Of a stretch of DNA of 22,366 nt, positions 1 through 6,687 are shown one piece after another (the stretch's first letter is position 1; each line of letters starts with the position of its first letter). The position numbers and the translations under genes are program-made. The DNA is from Halobacteriales archaeon. Lineage in GTDB: Archaea; Thermoplasmatota; E2; JACPAO01; JAHFTW01. The notes below the pieces were generated by a model that saw only the letters and a program-made list of their open reading frames with translations, had not been told where the DNA came from and searched no databases. The stretch spans positions 1 to 22,366 of the forward strand of contig JAIVGU010000189.1 in NCBI GenBank assembly GCA_020201445.1. The letters are read 5' to 3'.

Positions 1-20
1 CTGCCCAAGTAGTCGGTCCG

Positions 21-47
21 GCTAAAGTATAAGTATTAGCCACGACT
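21..47 (+). promoter_or_regulatory. Promoter P1 (BRE/TATA-like)
   Basis: An A-rich element (CTAAAG, 22-27) lies directly before TATAAGTATT (28-37), followed by CACGACT at 41-47. The same TATA and CACGACT words recur at the same spacing in P2 and with small changes in P4 and P5. An archaeal BRE/TATA would place the transcript start near 57-60. No bacterial -35 hexamer is visible upstream. Promoter function is inferred from the motif and its recurrence. Confidence 0.65.
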
Positions 48-76
48 ACAGGAGGGTTGGTGACACACACCATGCA
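39..76 (+). repeat. Promoter-proximal leader, copy 1
   Basis: These 38 bases match 16067-16104 with a single mismatch (T57 against G16085), including the AGGAGG and GGTGA words and the ATG of the first gene. The match lines up without gaps back to the AAAG of the upstream promoter element. It looks like a duplicated or selectively conserved promoter/ribosome-binding cassette. The proteins downstream of the two copies are unrelated. Confidence 0.85.
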
Positions 77-617
77 GAACCCTACCCCTATCCCCGGCAC
101 CCCTCCCAAGGAGGCCATCACCTTCGGTCCTTGGGTGAAGCGGGTCGGCAGCGAGCAGATGCTCTACTGCTGGACCTGCTCCGCCACCACCTGCAAGAGC
201 AACCATGCCGCCCTCGGCTTCGAGAGCCTCGACGCGGCCAAGACCGATGCCGGGCACCACAACCGCATTTTCCACGAGGGCCGCCTGACCATCTGGGAGC
301 GCATCGACAAGGACAGCGAGCGGGGCCAGGCCATCGCCGCCGCGCAGCCCGGCCGCGCGAGCGCCACCGCCTTCCTCCGCCTCGTCGCCACCAAGCAGGT
401 CCGCACCCAGCAGAAGATGGTCGAGCGGGCCGCCAAGACTCTCGGCCTCACCGTCGAGAACTGCTCCGTTCCGGCGCGCGGCGGAGGCTTCTACGTCGGC
501 CACCCGCGCTTCACCGGCCCCGGCGGCACCTTCGCTCCAGCCAAGTCCAAGGAAATCGGCAACGCCCAGGACGCCGCCCGTGCGCTCCAGGCCGCCGGTC
601 TCCCCGTGGAGGCGTAG
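72..617 (+). CDS. Putative zinc-finger protein of unknown function
   Basis: The 181-residue product is not a family I recognise. It has a Cys/His cluster near the N-terminus (C33-x2-C36, C41, H45, H62-H63) that could bind one zinc ion, then a basic helical middle and a Gly-rich C-terminal part with aromatic residues. I chose ATG 72 because GGTGA at 59-63 sits eight bases upstream and the archaeal-type transcript start is expected near 57-60. In-frame TTG 57 and GTG 60, just after GGAGG (51-55), are alternatives that add a few residues. It is the first gene behind P1, and the next gene starts 3 bases after its stop. A DNA- or RNA-binding early protein is a guess. Confidence 0.75.
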   Translation: MQNPTPIPGTPPKEAITFGPWVKRVGSEQMLYCWTCSATTCKSNHAALGFESLDAAKTDAGHHNRIFHEGRLTIWERIDKDSERGQAIAAAQPGRASATAFLRLVATKQVRTQQKMVERAAKTLGLTVENCSVPARGGGFYVGHPRFTGPGGTFAPAKSKEIGNAQDAARALQAAGLPVEA

Positions 618-620
618 CGG

Positions 621-1346
621 GTGCAGGACGCCGAGCCAGTCCGCACCATCGGCGACCCCGCCCGCGAAGCCACCATGCCTCCCGGATGGCGCACCGCCCC
701 CCTCTGCCTCGCGCCCTGCGCCTGCGCCTCGCCAGTCCACCCCGGCCTTCACCTTGAGCGCCACGGCCAGCAGGGGTTTCCCGCCTGCGCGTGGCCCAAG
801 GACCACCCCGAGAGCGACGGCCACCTCTGCCTCCCCGCCGACCGCAACCGATTCGCCATCTGCCCCGAGTGCAAGCGGCTCGTTCCGAAGCGCGCCGCCG
901 ACCGCCACGCCGCCGCCTGCTACGGCCCCGGCACGAGCGACCCCAAGGTCCGCGAGCAGCGCGAGCGCCTGGCCTTCGCCGCCTACCTAGAGCAGCGCGC
1001 CAAAGAGTGCGGCGCTTGGGCGCCCTCGCAGGCGTGGCGCGACGAGGAGCGCGCCACCCTGGAGGCCAACCGCGCCAGCGGATTCGGCCACGGCTTCACC
1101 TTCGAGCAGGCTGGGCGCTGCATCGAATACGTCCGCCCGTGGGCCACCCACGCCTCGCGCGGCTTTGCCAGCATGGCCCACCAACTCCGGCAGCACGGCC
1201 GCGTCGCGCTGCACGGGAAGTTCATGGCCTCCTGGATTGCCGACTGGAACCGCCGCCTGGTCCTGCTGCGCCTGGAGCCTCTGACCAACGACTTCCGGGC
1301 GCTCGCCAAGGCGGCGATGCAGGCCAAGACCGAGGCGACCGCGTGA
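621..1346 (+). CDS. C2HC zinc-finger protein, unknown function
   Basis: The 241-residue product has a clean C2HC motif (C81-x2-C84-x11-H96-x3-C100), similar to small zinc knuckles in nucleic-acid-binding proteins. The N-terminal 70 residues hold further Cys and His. The C-terminal 140 residues are mostly helical and rich in Arg, Trp and Ala. The start is GTG 621 with GGAGG at 608-612, eight bases upstream; ATG 675 would be a shorter alternative. The end overlaps the next start as GTGA, suggesting translational coupling. I do not recognise the full-length family. Confidence 0.75.
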   Translation: MQDAEPVRTIGDPAREATMPPGWRTAPLCLAPCACASPVHPGLHLERHGQQGFPACAWPKDHPESDGHLCLPADRNRFAICPECKRLVPKRAADRHAAACYGPGTSDPKVREQRERLAFAAYLEQRAKECGAWAPSQAWRDEERATLEANRASGFGHGFTFEQAGRCIEYVRPWATHASRGFASMAHQLRQHGRVALHGKFMASWIADWNRRLVLLRLEPLTNDFRALAKAAMQAKTEATA

Positions 1347-1489
1347 CCGCCCTCCATCGGCACCTCCAAGACCTCCTCCGCGAGGCCATCACGCACGCGG
1401 TCGCGGCACAGTTCCACGGCCACCCGTTGCAGGTCGAGGAGAGACGCCGGTCCTTCGTCCTGATGACGCAGCGATGGAGGAAGCCATGA
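1343..1489 (+). CDS. Small basic protein (48 aa), unknown
   Basis: This short gene sits exactly between two neighbours. Its GTG start overlaps the preceding TGA as GTGA, and its TGA overlaps the next ATG as ATGA. The product is basic, with an N-terminal amphipathic helix and a C-terminal Arg-rich segment ending in WRKP. Third codon positions are almost all G or C, like its neighbours. No family is recognised. Its position in the coupled operon is the main reason to believe it is real. Confidence 0.55.
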   Translation: MTALHRHLQDLLREAITHAVAAQFHGHPLQVEERRRSFVLMTQRWRKP

Positions 1490-1959
1490 CGGTCTCGTTT
1501 GAGTCGGCCGCCGAAGCCCTAGAGCAGGCCGCCCGCGCCTTCCGCCTCGCCGCCGAAGCCCCCAACAAGGTCGCCCGCGACAACTGGCTCCGCAGCGCCA
1601 ACGACAGCATCCGCCTCGCCAAACGCCTCGCCGCCCGCGCCGCCAGCGCGCAGCTGGTCGGCCAGAACGTCCAGGCCGCCAACCCCAGCAGCGCCCCCAC
1701 CTACACCTTGAGGGAGCGCATCATGCTCGTCCTGCCCGACGACGCCCACCGCGCCCTGCCGGTGCGCGACATCATCGACGCCTTGGCCGACCAACCGGGC
1801 GGCGTCACGTTCGACAAGAGCAGGGTCCGCCACCTGCTGCGCGACTTGGAGGGCGCCGGGAAGGTCAAGGCCGGGATGCTGAAAGGGAGTCGCGTGGAGA
1901 CCCGCTACTGGCGGACGACGAGGAACTGGCGTGAGGCTCCGCCACCCCTCCCCCTATGA
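1486..1959 (+). CDS. Winged-helix DNA-binding protein
   Basis: The 157-residue product has an Ala-rich helical N-terminal half. The C-terminal half (about residues 70-145) is patterned as a winged helix: a helix beginning LRERIMLVL, a second with VRDIIDAL, a recognition-type helix with RVRHLLRDLE, then a beta wing ending in RYWR. This suggests a transcriptional regulator. The start at ATG 1486 rather than ATG 1474 is favoured by GGAGG at 1476-1480, five bases upstream, and by the ATGA overlap with the previous gene. It is the last gene before a pyrimidine-rich tract that may end the P1 transcript. The target is unknown. Confidence 0.7.
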   Translation: MTVSFESAAEALEQAARAFRLAAEAPNKVARDNWLRSANDSIRLAKRLAARAASAQLVGQNVQAANPSSAPTYTLRERIMLVLPDDAHRALPVRDIIDALADQPGGVTFDKSRVRHLLRDLEGAGKVKAGMLKGSRVETRYWRTTRNWREAPPPLPL

Positions 1960-1999
1960 TTGCAGGTGGAGCAGGTCCCCCTCTGTGGTGGCTTGTTCG

Positions 2000-2012
2000 C
2001 TTGTTTCTTTTC
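2000..2012 (+). terminator. T-rich tract, possible archaeal-type terminator
   Basis: After the winged-helix gene the sequence changes abruptly from GC-rich to T-rich (clusters at 2001-2011). No strong hairpin precedes it. Short T-runs of this kind end transcripts in archaea. Given the base composition around it this tract stands out, but termination is inferred. Confidence 0.35.
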
Positions 2013-2051
2013 TAGAATCGTTTCAGGGAAGTTATGAAATACGGGTGACGC

Positions 2052-2618
2052 ATGACGCAGCAGGAACCGACGAGTCCAAGTGCAGAAGAAAAGGATGGAA
2101 CTCCTTTGACACCGGAAACAGTTTCCACGAGCAATAAGGGGGCGGGGGTCCGCGCAACGAGCCTGGAGGCGTTCCACAGCCTCGACCTCCACAAGGTCGC
2201 TGGGCTGCGCCGCCGCATCGCGGAACACCTCGCCGTCGTCGGGCGCTCCTCCACGCGGTTGATGTCGGAGGCGCTCACCCTCGACCTCCAGGGCATCTCC
2301 CCCAGGCTCGCGGAGATGAAGCGCATGGGCATCGTGGAGACCGACGGCCGCCTCGTGAACGCGACGGGCAAGGCGGCCCTGGCGTGGCGGCTCACGGAGA
2401 ACGGTGCCCTGTGGTTGCGGGGGGAGTGGATGCCGCCGGAGGACCCGAAGGCGGGCTCGGCGAAGCGGAACGCGCGGGCGCGGTTCGAGCGGGCGCTCCA
2501 GGCGGTCCTCGCCACGAAGGACACGCGGGATGACAAGGTGCTTGTGCCGATGGGTCTCATGGTGGAGTTGCATGTTGCGGAGCGTCGGCTGCGGGAGGTC
2601 TTGGCGGGGCATGACTGA
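2052..2618 (+). CDS. Winged-helix regulator-like protein
   Basis: The 188-residue product has a polar, probably disordered N-terminus of about 40 residues. It is followed by a winged-helix pattern (about residues 45-115), with a recognition helix around GISPRLAEMKRMG and a wing leading to KAALAWRLTENG. This layout is common in phage DNA-binding proteins that read off as small HTH regulators. The C-terminal 70 residues are helical and Arg-rich. GGGTGA at 2043-2048 precedes ATG 2052 by three bases. The preceding 90 bases are unusually AT-rich and may hold its own control region. The target is unknown. Confidence 0.7.
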   Translation: MTQQEPTSPSAEEKDGTPLTPETVSTSNKGAGVRATSLEAFHSLDLHKVAGLRRRIAEHLAVVGRSSTRLMSEALTLDLQGISPRLAEMKRMGIVETDGRLVNATGKAALAWRLTENGALWLRGEWMPPEDPKAGSAKRNARARFERALQAVLATKDTRDDKVLVPMGLMVELHVAERRLREVLAGHD

Positions 2619-2777
2619 CCCCGCCGGGTGCCCTAAAAGCCAAGCCAACCAAACCGCCTGATGCGCTCGCTCCACGCCGACCTCGTGCTGTCGTCCCCTC
2701 CATCGGGTGCCTAGTGGCTCGCCTTGAGGGCAAGGTCGCGGCCTACTCCGGGGCCATAATCGTCCTCAATCCTCCAG
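2619..2777. other. Intergenic stretch before promoter P2
   Basis: No credible gene is seen here. Two very short ORFs (starting at 2611 and 2661) lack independent support. A small hairpin CCTTG-AGGG-CAAGG lies near 2730-2745, and a second, GGCC/GGCC pair brackets a 7-base loop near 2745-2760. These could be transcript ends or processing sites, but such hairpins arise easily in GC-rich DNA. Confidence 0.3.
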
Positions 2778-2803
2778 GATAACTATAAGTATTTCACACG
2801 ACT
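2778..2803 (+). promoter_or_regulatory. Promoter P2 (BRE/TATA-like)
   Basis: GGATAAC is followed by TATAAGTATT at 2784-2793 and CACGACT at 2797-2803. TATA and CACGACT match P1 exactly in sequence and spacing, but the surrounding bases differ, so this is not simply a recent copy. A start about 26 bases after the TATA centre would give a leader of about 24 bases that contains the GGGAG ribosome binding site of the gene at 2837. Confidence 0.65.
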
Positions 2804-2836
2804 CACAAACCTCCTCCACGCAAAGGGAGCTACACC

Positions 2837-3145
2837 ATGAAACAAGCGTTCATCGAGAAGAACTTCAAGCCAGGCTCGCTCGACCTCATCAAGAGGTGCG
2901 ACCGCATCATCCGCGCCTATCAGGCACAGGGATTCCGACTGACCCTCCGCCAACTCTACTACCAGTTGGTGAGCGCCAACGTCATCCGCAACGAGGAGAA
3001 ATCCTACATGGAGTTCAAGAACGAGTTCCTCCAGAAGGCCAGTCCGCCGGACCTCTTGCTCATCGACGGGCGGAGCGTGGCGGCGTGGTGTGAGCGTCAT
3101 CTCGCGGAGATGCGGGTTGCCGAGGAGGCGGCCGGTCATGCCTGA
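2837..3145 (+). CDS. Phage protein with LTLRQLYYQL winged-helix-like region, short
   Basis: The 102-residue product contains around residues 30-55 the word LTLRQLYYQLV followed by an Asn/Glu-rich turn. I recall this from a phage and archaeal hypothetical family, usually in larger proteins of several hundred residues, where it resembles a winged helix. Here the rest of such a protein is absent: the C-terminus is a short unrelated-looking segment ending in EEAAGHA. It may be a stand-alone domain or a truncated remnant. GGGAG at 2825-2829 lies upstream of ATG 2837, and the gene is first behind P2. Its end overlaps the next gene by 8 bases. Confidence 0.7.
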   Translation: MKQAFIEKNFKPGSLDLIKRCDRIIRAYQAQGFRLTLRQLYYQLVSANVIRNEEKSYMEFKNEFLQKASPPDLLLIDGRSVAAWCERHLAEMRVAEEAAGHA

Positions 3146-3713
3146 CGGCACGGACGGCGCGGCGAAGCCGCTCACCGCAGCGGCCCCACCCGTGCCCGCG
3201 CGTCCCATCCAGCCCGGCGACCTCGTGAAGTTCGCCGGGCGCGGGTGGTGCAGCGCCCTCGTCGGCGGCCCCGGCCGCGTCGTCGGCATCGACGGCAGCA
3301 GCGCGGAGGTCGAGGTTCTCACGCCGGGCGAGTGCCTGGGCAACAAGTTCCGCAAGGGCGAGCGGTTCTTCTTCGGCCTGCGCGAACTCGCCCACGCCGA
3401 CGAGCCACCCATCGACCAAGCCGCTCTCGACTTGGAGGCCGCCCGCGCCAAGGCGCGCGATGCCCTGGCCGCCAACGCCCTCCAGGCCGTCAAGTCCAAG
3501 GCCATCCGCATCGAGGACGACGCCGCTTTCCCGCTCGCCGACGGCCTGCAACTCGGCAGCGTCGCCGAGACCGGCGACCTCCGCGTCATCGTCACGCAGG
3601 CCGACGGGAAGCAGGTCGCCGTCCAGTTGCACAACAAATGGCTCCACGGGGAGATGGGCGTGGCCGCGTTCATCCTGGCGAACTGCCATCCCGACGCGAA
3701 GCCGAAGAAGTAG
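3138..3713 (+). CDS. Hypothetical protein with SH3-like N-terminal region
   Basis: The 191-residue product begins with a Pro/Ala-rich linker. Next comes a short beta-rich segment (about residues 22-60) with GDLVKF, GRVVGI and AEVEVL, spaced as in small SH3-like or KOW-like barrels. The middle is a charged helix, and the C-terminal third is again beta-rich. I do not recognise the family. ATG 3138 is preceded by GGAGG at 3124-3128 and overlaps the previous stop by 8 bases, so it is preferred to the GTG at 3090 inside the upstream gene. Confidence 0.65.
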   Translation: MPDGTDGAAKPLTAAAPPVPARPIQPGDLVKFAGRGWCSALVGGPGRVVGIDGSSAEVEVLTPGECLGNKFRKGERFFFGLRELAHADEPPIDQAALDLEAARAKARDALAANALQAVKSKAIRIEDDAAFPLADGLQLGSVAETGDLRVIVTQADGKQVAVQLHNKWLHGEMGVAAFILANCHPDAKPKK

Positions 3714-3718
3714 TTTCA

Positions 3719-3812
3719 CCCGGACAGGCTCCGGGAACGGTGGGGAGGCTGTGCAACCTCTCCCTTTGCGCGACCACGTTGTGTCACTTGGTCGCAGCAC
3801 TTCCTCCCCACC
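3719..3812 (+). ncRNA. Structured leader RNA element
   Basis: Three perfect helices occur in the 145-base gap before the SEC-C gene: CCCGGA/TCCGGG (3719-3724 with 3730-3735, 5-base loop); a 10 bp helix GGTGGGGAGG/CCTCCCCACC (3739-3748 with 3803-3812); and, nested inside it, GCGACCA/TGGTCGC (3770-3776 with 3789-3795, 12-base loop). No T-run follows, so it is not a simple terminator. It would lie in the 5' leader of the gene at 3859 and could be a regulatory or processing element. The helices are seen; the role is inferred. Confidence 0.5.
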
Positions 3813-3858
3813 CCCGAAAGAGCCTAAAGCACGGCCGGACTTTCCGAGGACACTCACC

Positions 3859-4284
3859 ATGCAAGAGAACCCCGCCCAACAGGACCACGGCCTCCACCGC
3901 CGCGACGCACGAGGAACCTACCGCGCCCCCGCGAAGCCCGGCCGGAACGAGCCGTGCGAGTGCGGCAGCGGACGCAAATCGAAGAAGTGCCACCCCGACG
4001 GCCTCCAGCCCGTCGTCCGCCGCCTCATGGACTCCGGCACCTGCGCGGTCTGCAAGAAGCAGAGCGAGGTCATCCCGCTCCGCCACGAGGGTCTCCCTGG
4101 CTGGAACGTGGACCTCTGTCCGTCGTGTGTCCGCGACCCCAAGGCGGTCGAGGCCGTCATCGCGGGCGCGCGCAGCAGCCTCGCGCAGGGCGCGCAGGGG
4201 GGCGTCGAGGTGGCTGCGATGGCGCAGGCCACAGGCGCCCTCACCCTCGGCCCCGCGCCGGAGCCAGAGGGGGGCTCGGCGTGA
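3859..4284 (+). CDS. SEC-C motif zinc-binding protein
   Basis: The 141-residue product carries a canonical SEC-C motif (C33-x-C35 G-S-G, then C44-H45), the zinc-binding module named for the SecA C-terminus and used by many unrelated proteins. A second possible site follows (C62-x2-C65 and C87-x2-C90), giving a two-finger protein. The tail after residue 95 is Ala/Gly-rich. The likely role is zinc-dependent protein or nucleic-acid contact; the partner is unknown. GAGGA lies about 8 bases before ATG 3859. The gene follows the structured leader at 3719-3812, and its stop overlaps the next start as GTGA. Confidence 0.75.
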   Translation: MQENPAQQDHGLHRRDARGTYRAPAKPGRNEPCECGSGRKSKKCHPDGLQPVVRRLMDSGTCAVCKKQSEVIPLRHEGLPGWNVDLCPSCVRDPKAVEAVIAGARSSLAQGAQGGVEVAAMAQATGALTLGPAPEPEGGSA

Positions 4285-4424
4285 CGAAGCGCACCCCACT
4301 CCAGGAGTTCGCCGACGGCCTCGCTCTTATCCTCGGTGTCGCCGAGGACCTCGACGGCGACAAGGCCGAGCGCCTCATCGGCGGCGTGACCGAGTTGTGC
4401 CGCGCGGTGGCCCATGCCGACTGA
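4281..4424 (+). CDS. Small acidic helical protein (47 aa), unknown
   Basis: GTG 4281 overlaps the preceding TGA as GTGA, and the stop at 4424 overlaps the next ATG by 11 bases. The product is acidic and appears to be two amphipathic helices. No family is recognised. Codon third positions match the neighbours, and the tight overlaps on both sides support translation. Confidence 0.55.
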   Translation: MTKRTPLQEFADGLALILGVAEDLDGDKAERLIGGVTELCRAVAHAD

Positions 4425-5130
4425 ACGCGGCATCCTGTTCCAGGACCGCCTCGTCCGCGCCCTCCTCCGGGACCTGAACCCCAAGACGCAGACCAGGCGC
4501 CTCGTCAAGCCACCGCCGCGCGAGGGATGGCACCCGACCGTCGAACGCTACAACCCCACGGTCATCAACCGGCACGGCGACGAGGAGCCCGGCCCCGAGG
4601 TGTTCGGGGCCGCTGACGAGGAGCAGGGTCGCGTCTGTCCCTACGGTGCGCCGGGCGACCGCCTGTGGGTCCGCGAAGCGTGGCACCCGGTCTCGACCGG
4701 CGGCGTCCACTACCGGGCCGACTGGAGCGGAGGCTTTACCTGCGGGTGCTTTGGCGTCGGGGTCGGTGGTCTGCCGAGGTGGCGGCCGAGCATCCATCTC
4801 CGCCGCGCCGACGCCCGCCTGCTCCTTGAGGTCACGCAGGTCCGCGTCGAGCGCCTCCAGGACATCAGCGAAGCGGACGCCCGCGCCGAGGGCGTCGAGC
4901 CGAGCGGCAACGGATGGCTCGGCCCCGCGCGCCCCGTGAAACAGCCCGTCGGCTTTGCTCGCAAGCAGCCCGGCGTAGTCCTCGGCCCGATGACCGAGCA
5001 GCGGCTCTACGCGACGGCCCACGAGGCGTTCATGCACCTGTGGGACAGCATCAACGGCGACCGCCCCGGCGCCTCGTGGGCGGAGAACCCGTGGGTGTGG
5101 GCCATCACGTTCCAGCGGGTGAAACCTTGA
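4414..5130 (+). CDS. ASCH/PUA-like phage protein
   Basis: The 238-residue product matches the pattern of a widespread phage family sometimes annotated as an ASCH-domain or 'morphogenetic' protein. It opens with a short strand, then a helix leading to KTQTRRLVKPPP, then GDRLWVREAW, then RPSIHLRRADARLLLEVT, then VRVERLQDISEADARAEG, and ends with NPWVWAITFQRV. ASCH domains have the PUA-like RNA-binding fold, so an RNA-related role is plausible, but the biochemical function in phages is not established to my knowledge. Family assignment is from remembered motifs. It starts at ATG 4414, overlaps the previous gene by 11 bases and the next by a TTGA junction. Confidence 0.75.
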   Translation: MPTERGILFQDRLVRALLRDLNPKTQTRRLVKPPPREGWHPTVERYNPTVINRHGDEEPGPEVFGAADEEQGRVCPYGAPGDRLWVREAWHPVSTGGVHYRADWSGGFTCGCFGVGVGGLPRWRPSIHLRRADARLLLEVTQVRVERLQDISEADARAEGVEPSGNGWLGPARPVKQPVGFARKQPGVVLGPMTEQRLYATAHEAFMHLWDSINGDRPGASWAENPWVWAITFQRVKP

Positions 5131-5585
5131 GCGAACCCGAGCCTGCACCCCAGACCTTCACCACCATCGAGTCGGCCTTGGCCTTCATCGGCCGCCGAAT
5201 CGGCAGCATCGACAAGACCGGACAAAACCAACACTTCCGGTATCGCTTCATCGAACACGCCGAGGTCGTCGCCCGGAGCGCCCCCCTTCTCCACGCTGCG
5301 GGCATCGTCGTCGTGCCAATCGTCCGCAACGTCGAGGTTCGCGACGTTGAGAAGGGCGCCATCGCCGTCGTCACCGTGGCCGTCCAGTTCCGCCGCTCGA
5401 AGGACGACCTCGTGGAGGCCGTCGTCGCCGGGGAGGGCATGGACTCGCAGGACAAGGCTGTCAGCAAGGCCATCACGCAGGCGTTGAAGCGCGCCTACAT
5501 GACGGTCCTCGGTCTCGCGGTCAATGAGGGGTTGGACGACCGCGCGGACTTCAATCGCCCCCCGCCGCCGAGGCGGTCGCCATGA
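5127..5585 (+). CDS. ERF-family single-strand annealing protein
   Basis: The 152-residue product matches the ERF superfamily of phage recombinases, which anneal complementary single strands during replication and recombination. Diagnostic features are an early KTGQNQHFRYRFI segment (in ERF proteins this reads K...N..FkYk), a central beta-rich part, and a C-terminal block around GMDSQDKAVSKAITQALKRA leading into MTVLGL. The start is TTG 5127, set by GGGTGA ending four bases upstream and the TTGA overlap; there is no ATG at the N-terminus. It is short for the family, lacking a long C-terminal tail. No partner exonuclease is evident, though a nuclease-like gene lies at 6684. Confidence 0.85.
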   Translation: MSEPEPAPQTFTTIESALAFIGRRIGSIDKTGQNQHFRYRFIEHAEVVARSAPLLHAAGIVVVPIVRNVEVRDVEKGAIAVVTVAVQFRRSKDDLVEAVVAGEGMDSQDKAVSKAITQALKRAYMTVLGLAVNEGLDDRADFNRPPPPRRSP

Positions 5586-6532
5586 CGAGCATCGAGTGGA
5601 CCGACGCAACGTGGAACCCCCTGCGCGGCTGCACCGCCGTCAGCGAGGGGTGCCGCAACTGCTACGCGGCTGGGCAGGCGGCGCGCTTCAGCGGCCCCGG
5701 CCTGCCCTATGAGGGGCTTGCCAAGTTCACGCCGCAAGGTCCGCGTTGGACCGGCGAGGTCCGCCTCGTGCCCGAACACTTGGAGGACCCGTTGCGGTGG
5801 AGGAAGCCGCGTCGCGTGTTCGTGAACAGCATGAGCGACCTGTTCCATCCGGCCGTGTCCAACGAGTTCATCTCCTGCGTGTTCGCGGTCATGGCCGCCG
5901 CGCCGCAGCACACCTTCCAGGTCTTGACGAAGCGCCCGGAGCGGATGGCCGCGTGGTTCGAGTGGGCCGCGCAGCACCCACACCGCGAAGGCCCTGGCAT
6001 CGGCGGCCCGCTCGCCGCGCTCGGTGAAGCCATCTGCAACTTCGAGGGCAACCTCCCAGCACCGTTCCATGAGGAGACAGACCTCTCTTGTCTCAAGGTG
6101 GCGTGGCCGTTGCCGAACGTGTGGCTGGGCACGAGCGTCGAGGACCAGGCCGCCGCCGAGGCGCGCATCCCGCATCTGCTCGCGTCGCCTGCCGTCGTGC
6201 GGTTCCTGTCGTGCGAACCCATGCTCGGCCCGGTGGACCTCCGCTCGGCCACGGCCTTCGGCATGGCTGACCCAGAAACGACCTGGGCGGCTGCGGCCCG
6301 CGCCCGCCGTCGGGTTGATTGGGTCATCGTCGGCGGCGAGAGCGGCAGGGGCGCGCGCCCGATGGACTTGGCGTGGGCTCGGAGCCTGCGCGACCAAGCC
6401 CAAGGAGCGGGCGCGGCGTTCTTCTTCAAGCAGGTAGGCGCCTGCGCGTCGGAGGCGTCGGCGAAGGGTGGCGCTCTCGCCGACATCCCAGAGGACCTAC
6501 AGGTCCGCCAGTTCCCCGAGGTGCGCCCGTGA
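5582..6532 (+). CDS. DUF5131 phage Gp37/Gp68-like, radical-SAM-like protein
   Basis: The 316-residue product is a recognisable phage Gp37/Gp68 (DUF5131) protein. It has the N-terminal WNPLRGC17-x6-C24-x2-C27YA cluster. Downstream blocks are RRVFVNSMSDLF, FQVLTKRPERM, WLGTSVEDQ, VRFLSCEPMLGPVDL, WVIVGGESG and FFFKQVG. The three-Cys motif resembles an iron-sulfur site of radical SAM enzymes, although spaced differently from the classic CxxxCxxC; the reaction is unknown. Compared with short members of the family, it has inserted segments around residues 115-180 and 220-245. It starts at ATG 5582 in an ATGA overlap and ends in a GTGA overlap. Confidence 0.9.
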   Translation: MTSIEWTDATWNPLRGCTAVSEGCRNCYAAGQAARFSGPGLPYEGLAKFTPQGPRWTGEVRLVPEHLEDPLRWRKPRRVFVNSMSDLFHPAVSNEFISCVFAVMAAAPQHTFQVLTKRPERMAAWFEWAAQHPHREGPGIGGPLAALGEAICNFEGNLPAPFHEETDLSCLKVAWPLPNVWLGTSVEDQAAAEARIPHLLASPAVVRFLSCEPMLGPVDLRSATAFGMADPETTWAAAARARRRVDWVIVGGESGRGARPMDLAWARSLRDQAQGAGAAFFFKQVGACASEASAKGGALADIPEDLQVRQFPEVRP

Positions 6533-6687
6533 CAGCACAGCCGGAGGGGCCGCCGTGCCCCCTCTGCGGCGTCACCCTACTCGAGGCCCCGTGCGTCAGC
6601 GTGAACGGCGACAAGCCCGGCAACGTCCTCCCCTACCGCCACGCCGGGCGCGCACCGCCCAGCAGCCAAGGGAGGCTCCCGCTATGA
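6529..6687 (+). CDS. Small CxxC protein (52 aa)
   Basis: GTG 6529 overlaps the preceding stop as GTGA, and the stop overlaps the next ATG as ATGA. The product has CPLC near residue 10, another Cys at 22 and a His near 38, enough for a minimal zinc site, and a Pro/Ser/Arg-rich tail. The only evidence beyond the open frame is the neat double overlap and GC-rich third positions. Confidence 0.55.
   Translation: MTAQPEGPPCPLCGVTLLEAPCVSVNGDKPGNVLPYRHAGRAPPSSQGRLPL

Noticed and set aside
21..47. Bacterial sigma-70 promoter
   Set aside because: TATAAG could pass as a -10 box, but no -35 hexamer is found at 16-18 bases upstream in any of the four sites, and the upstream A-rich element fits BRE better. 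A T4-late-like promoter is not fully excluded.
2611..2661. A 16-residue ORF overlapping the winged-helix gene end
   Set aside because: Too short to support; no conserved feature, and the following DNA is non-coding.
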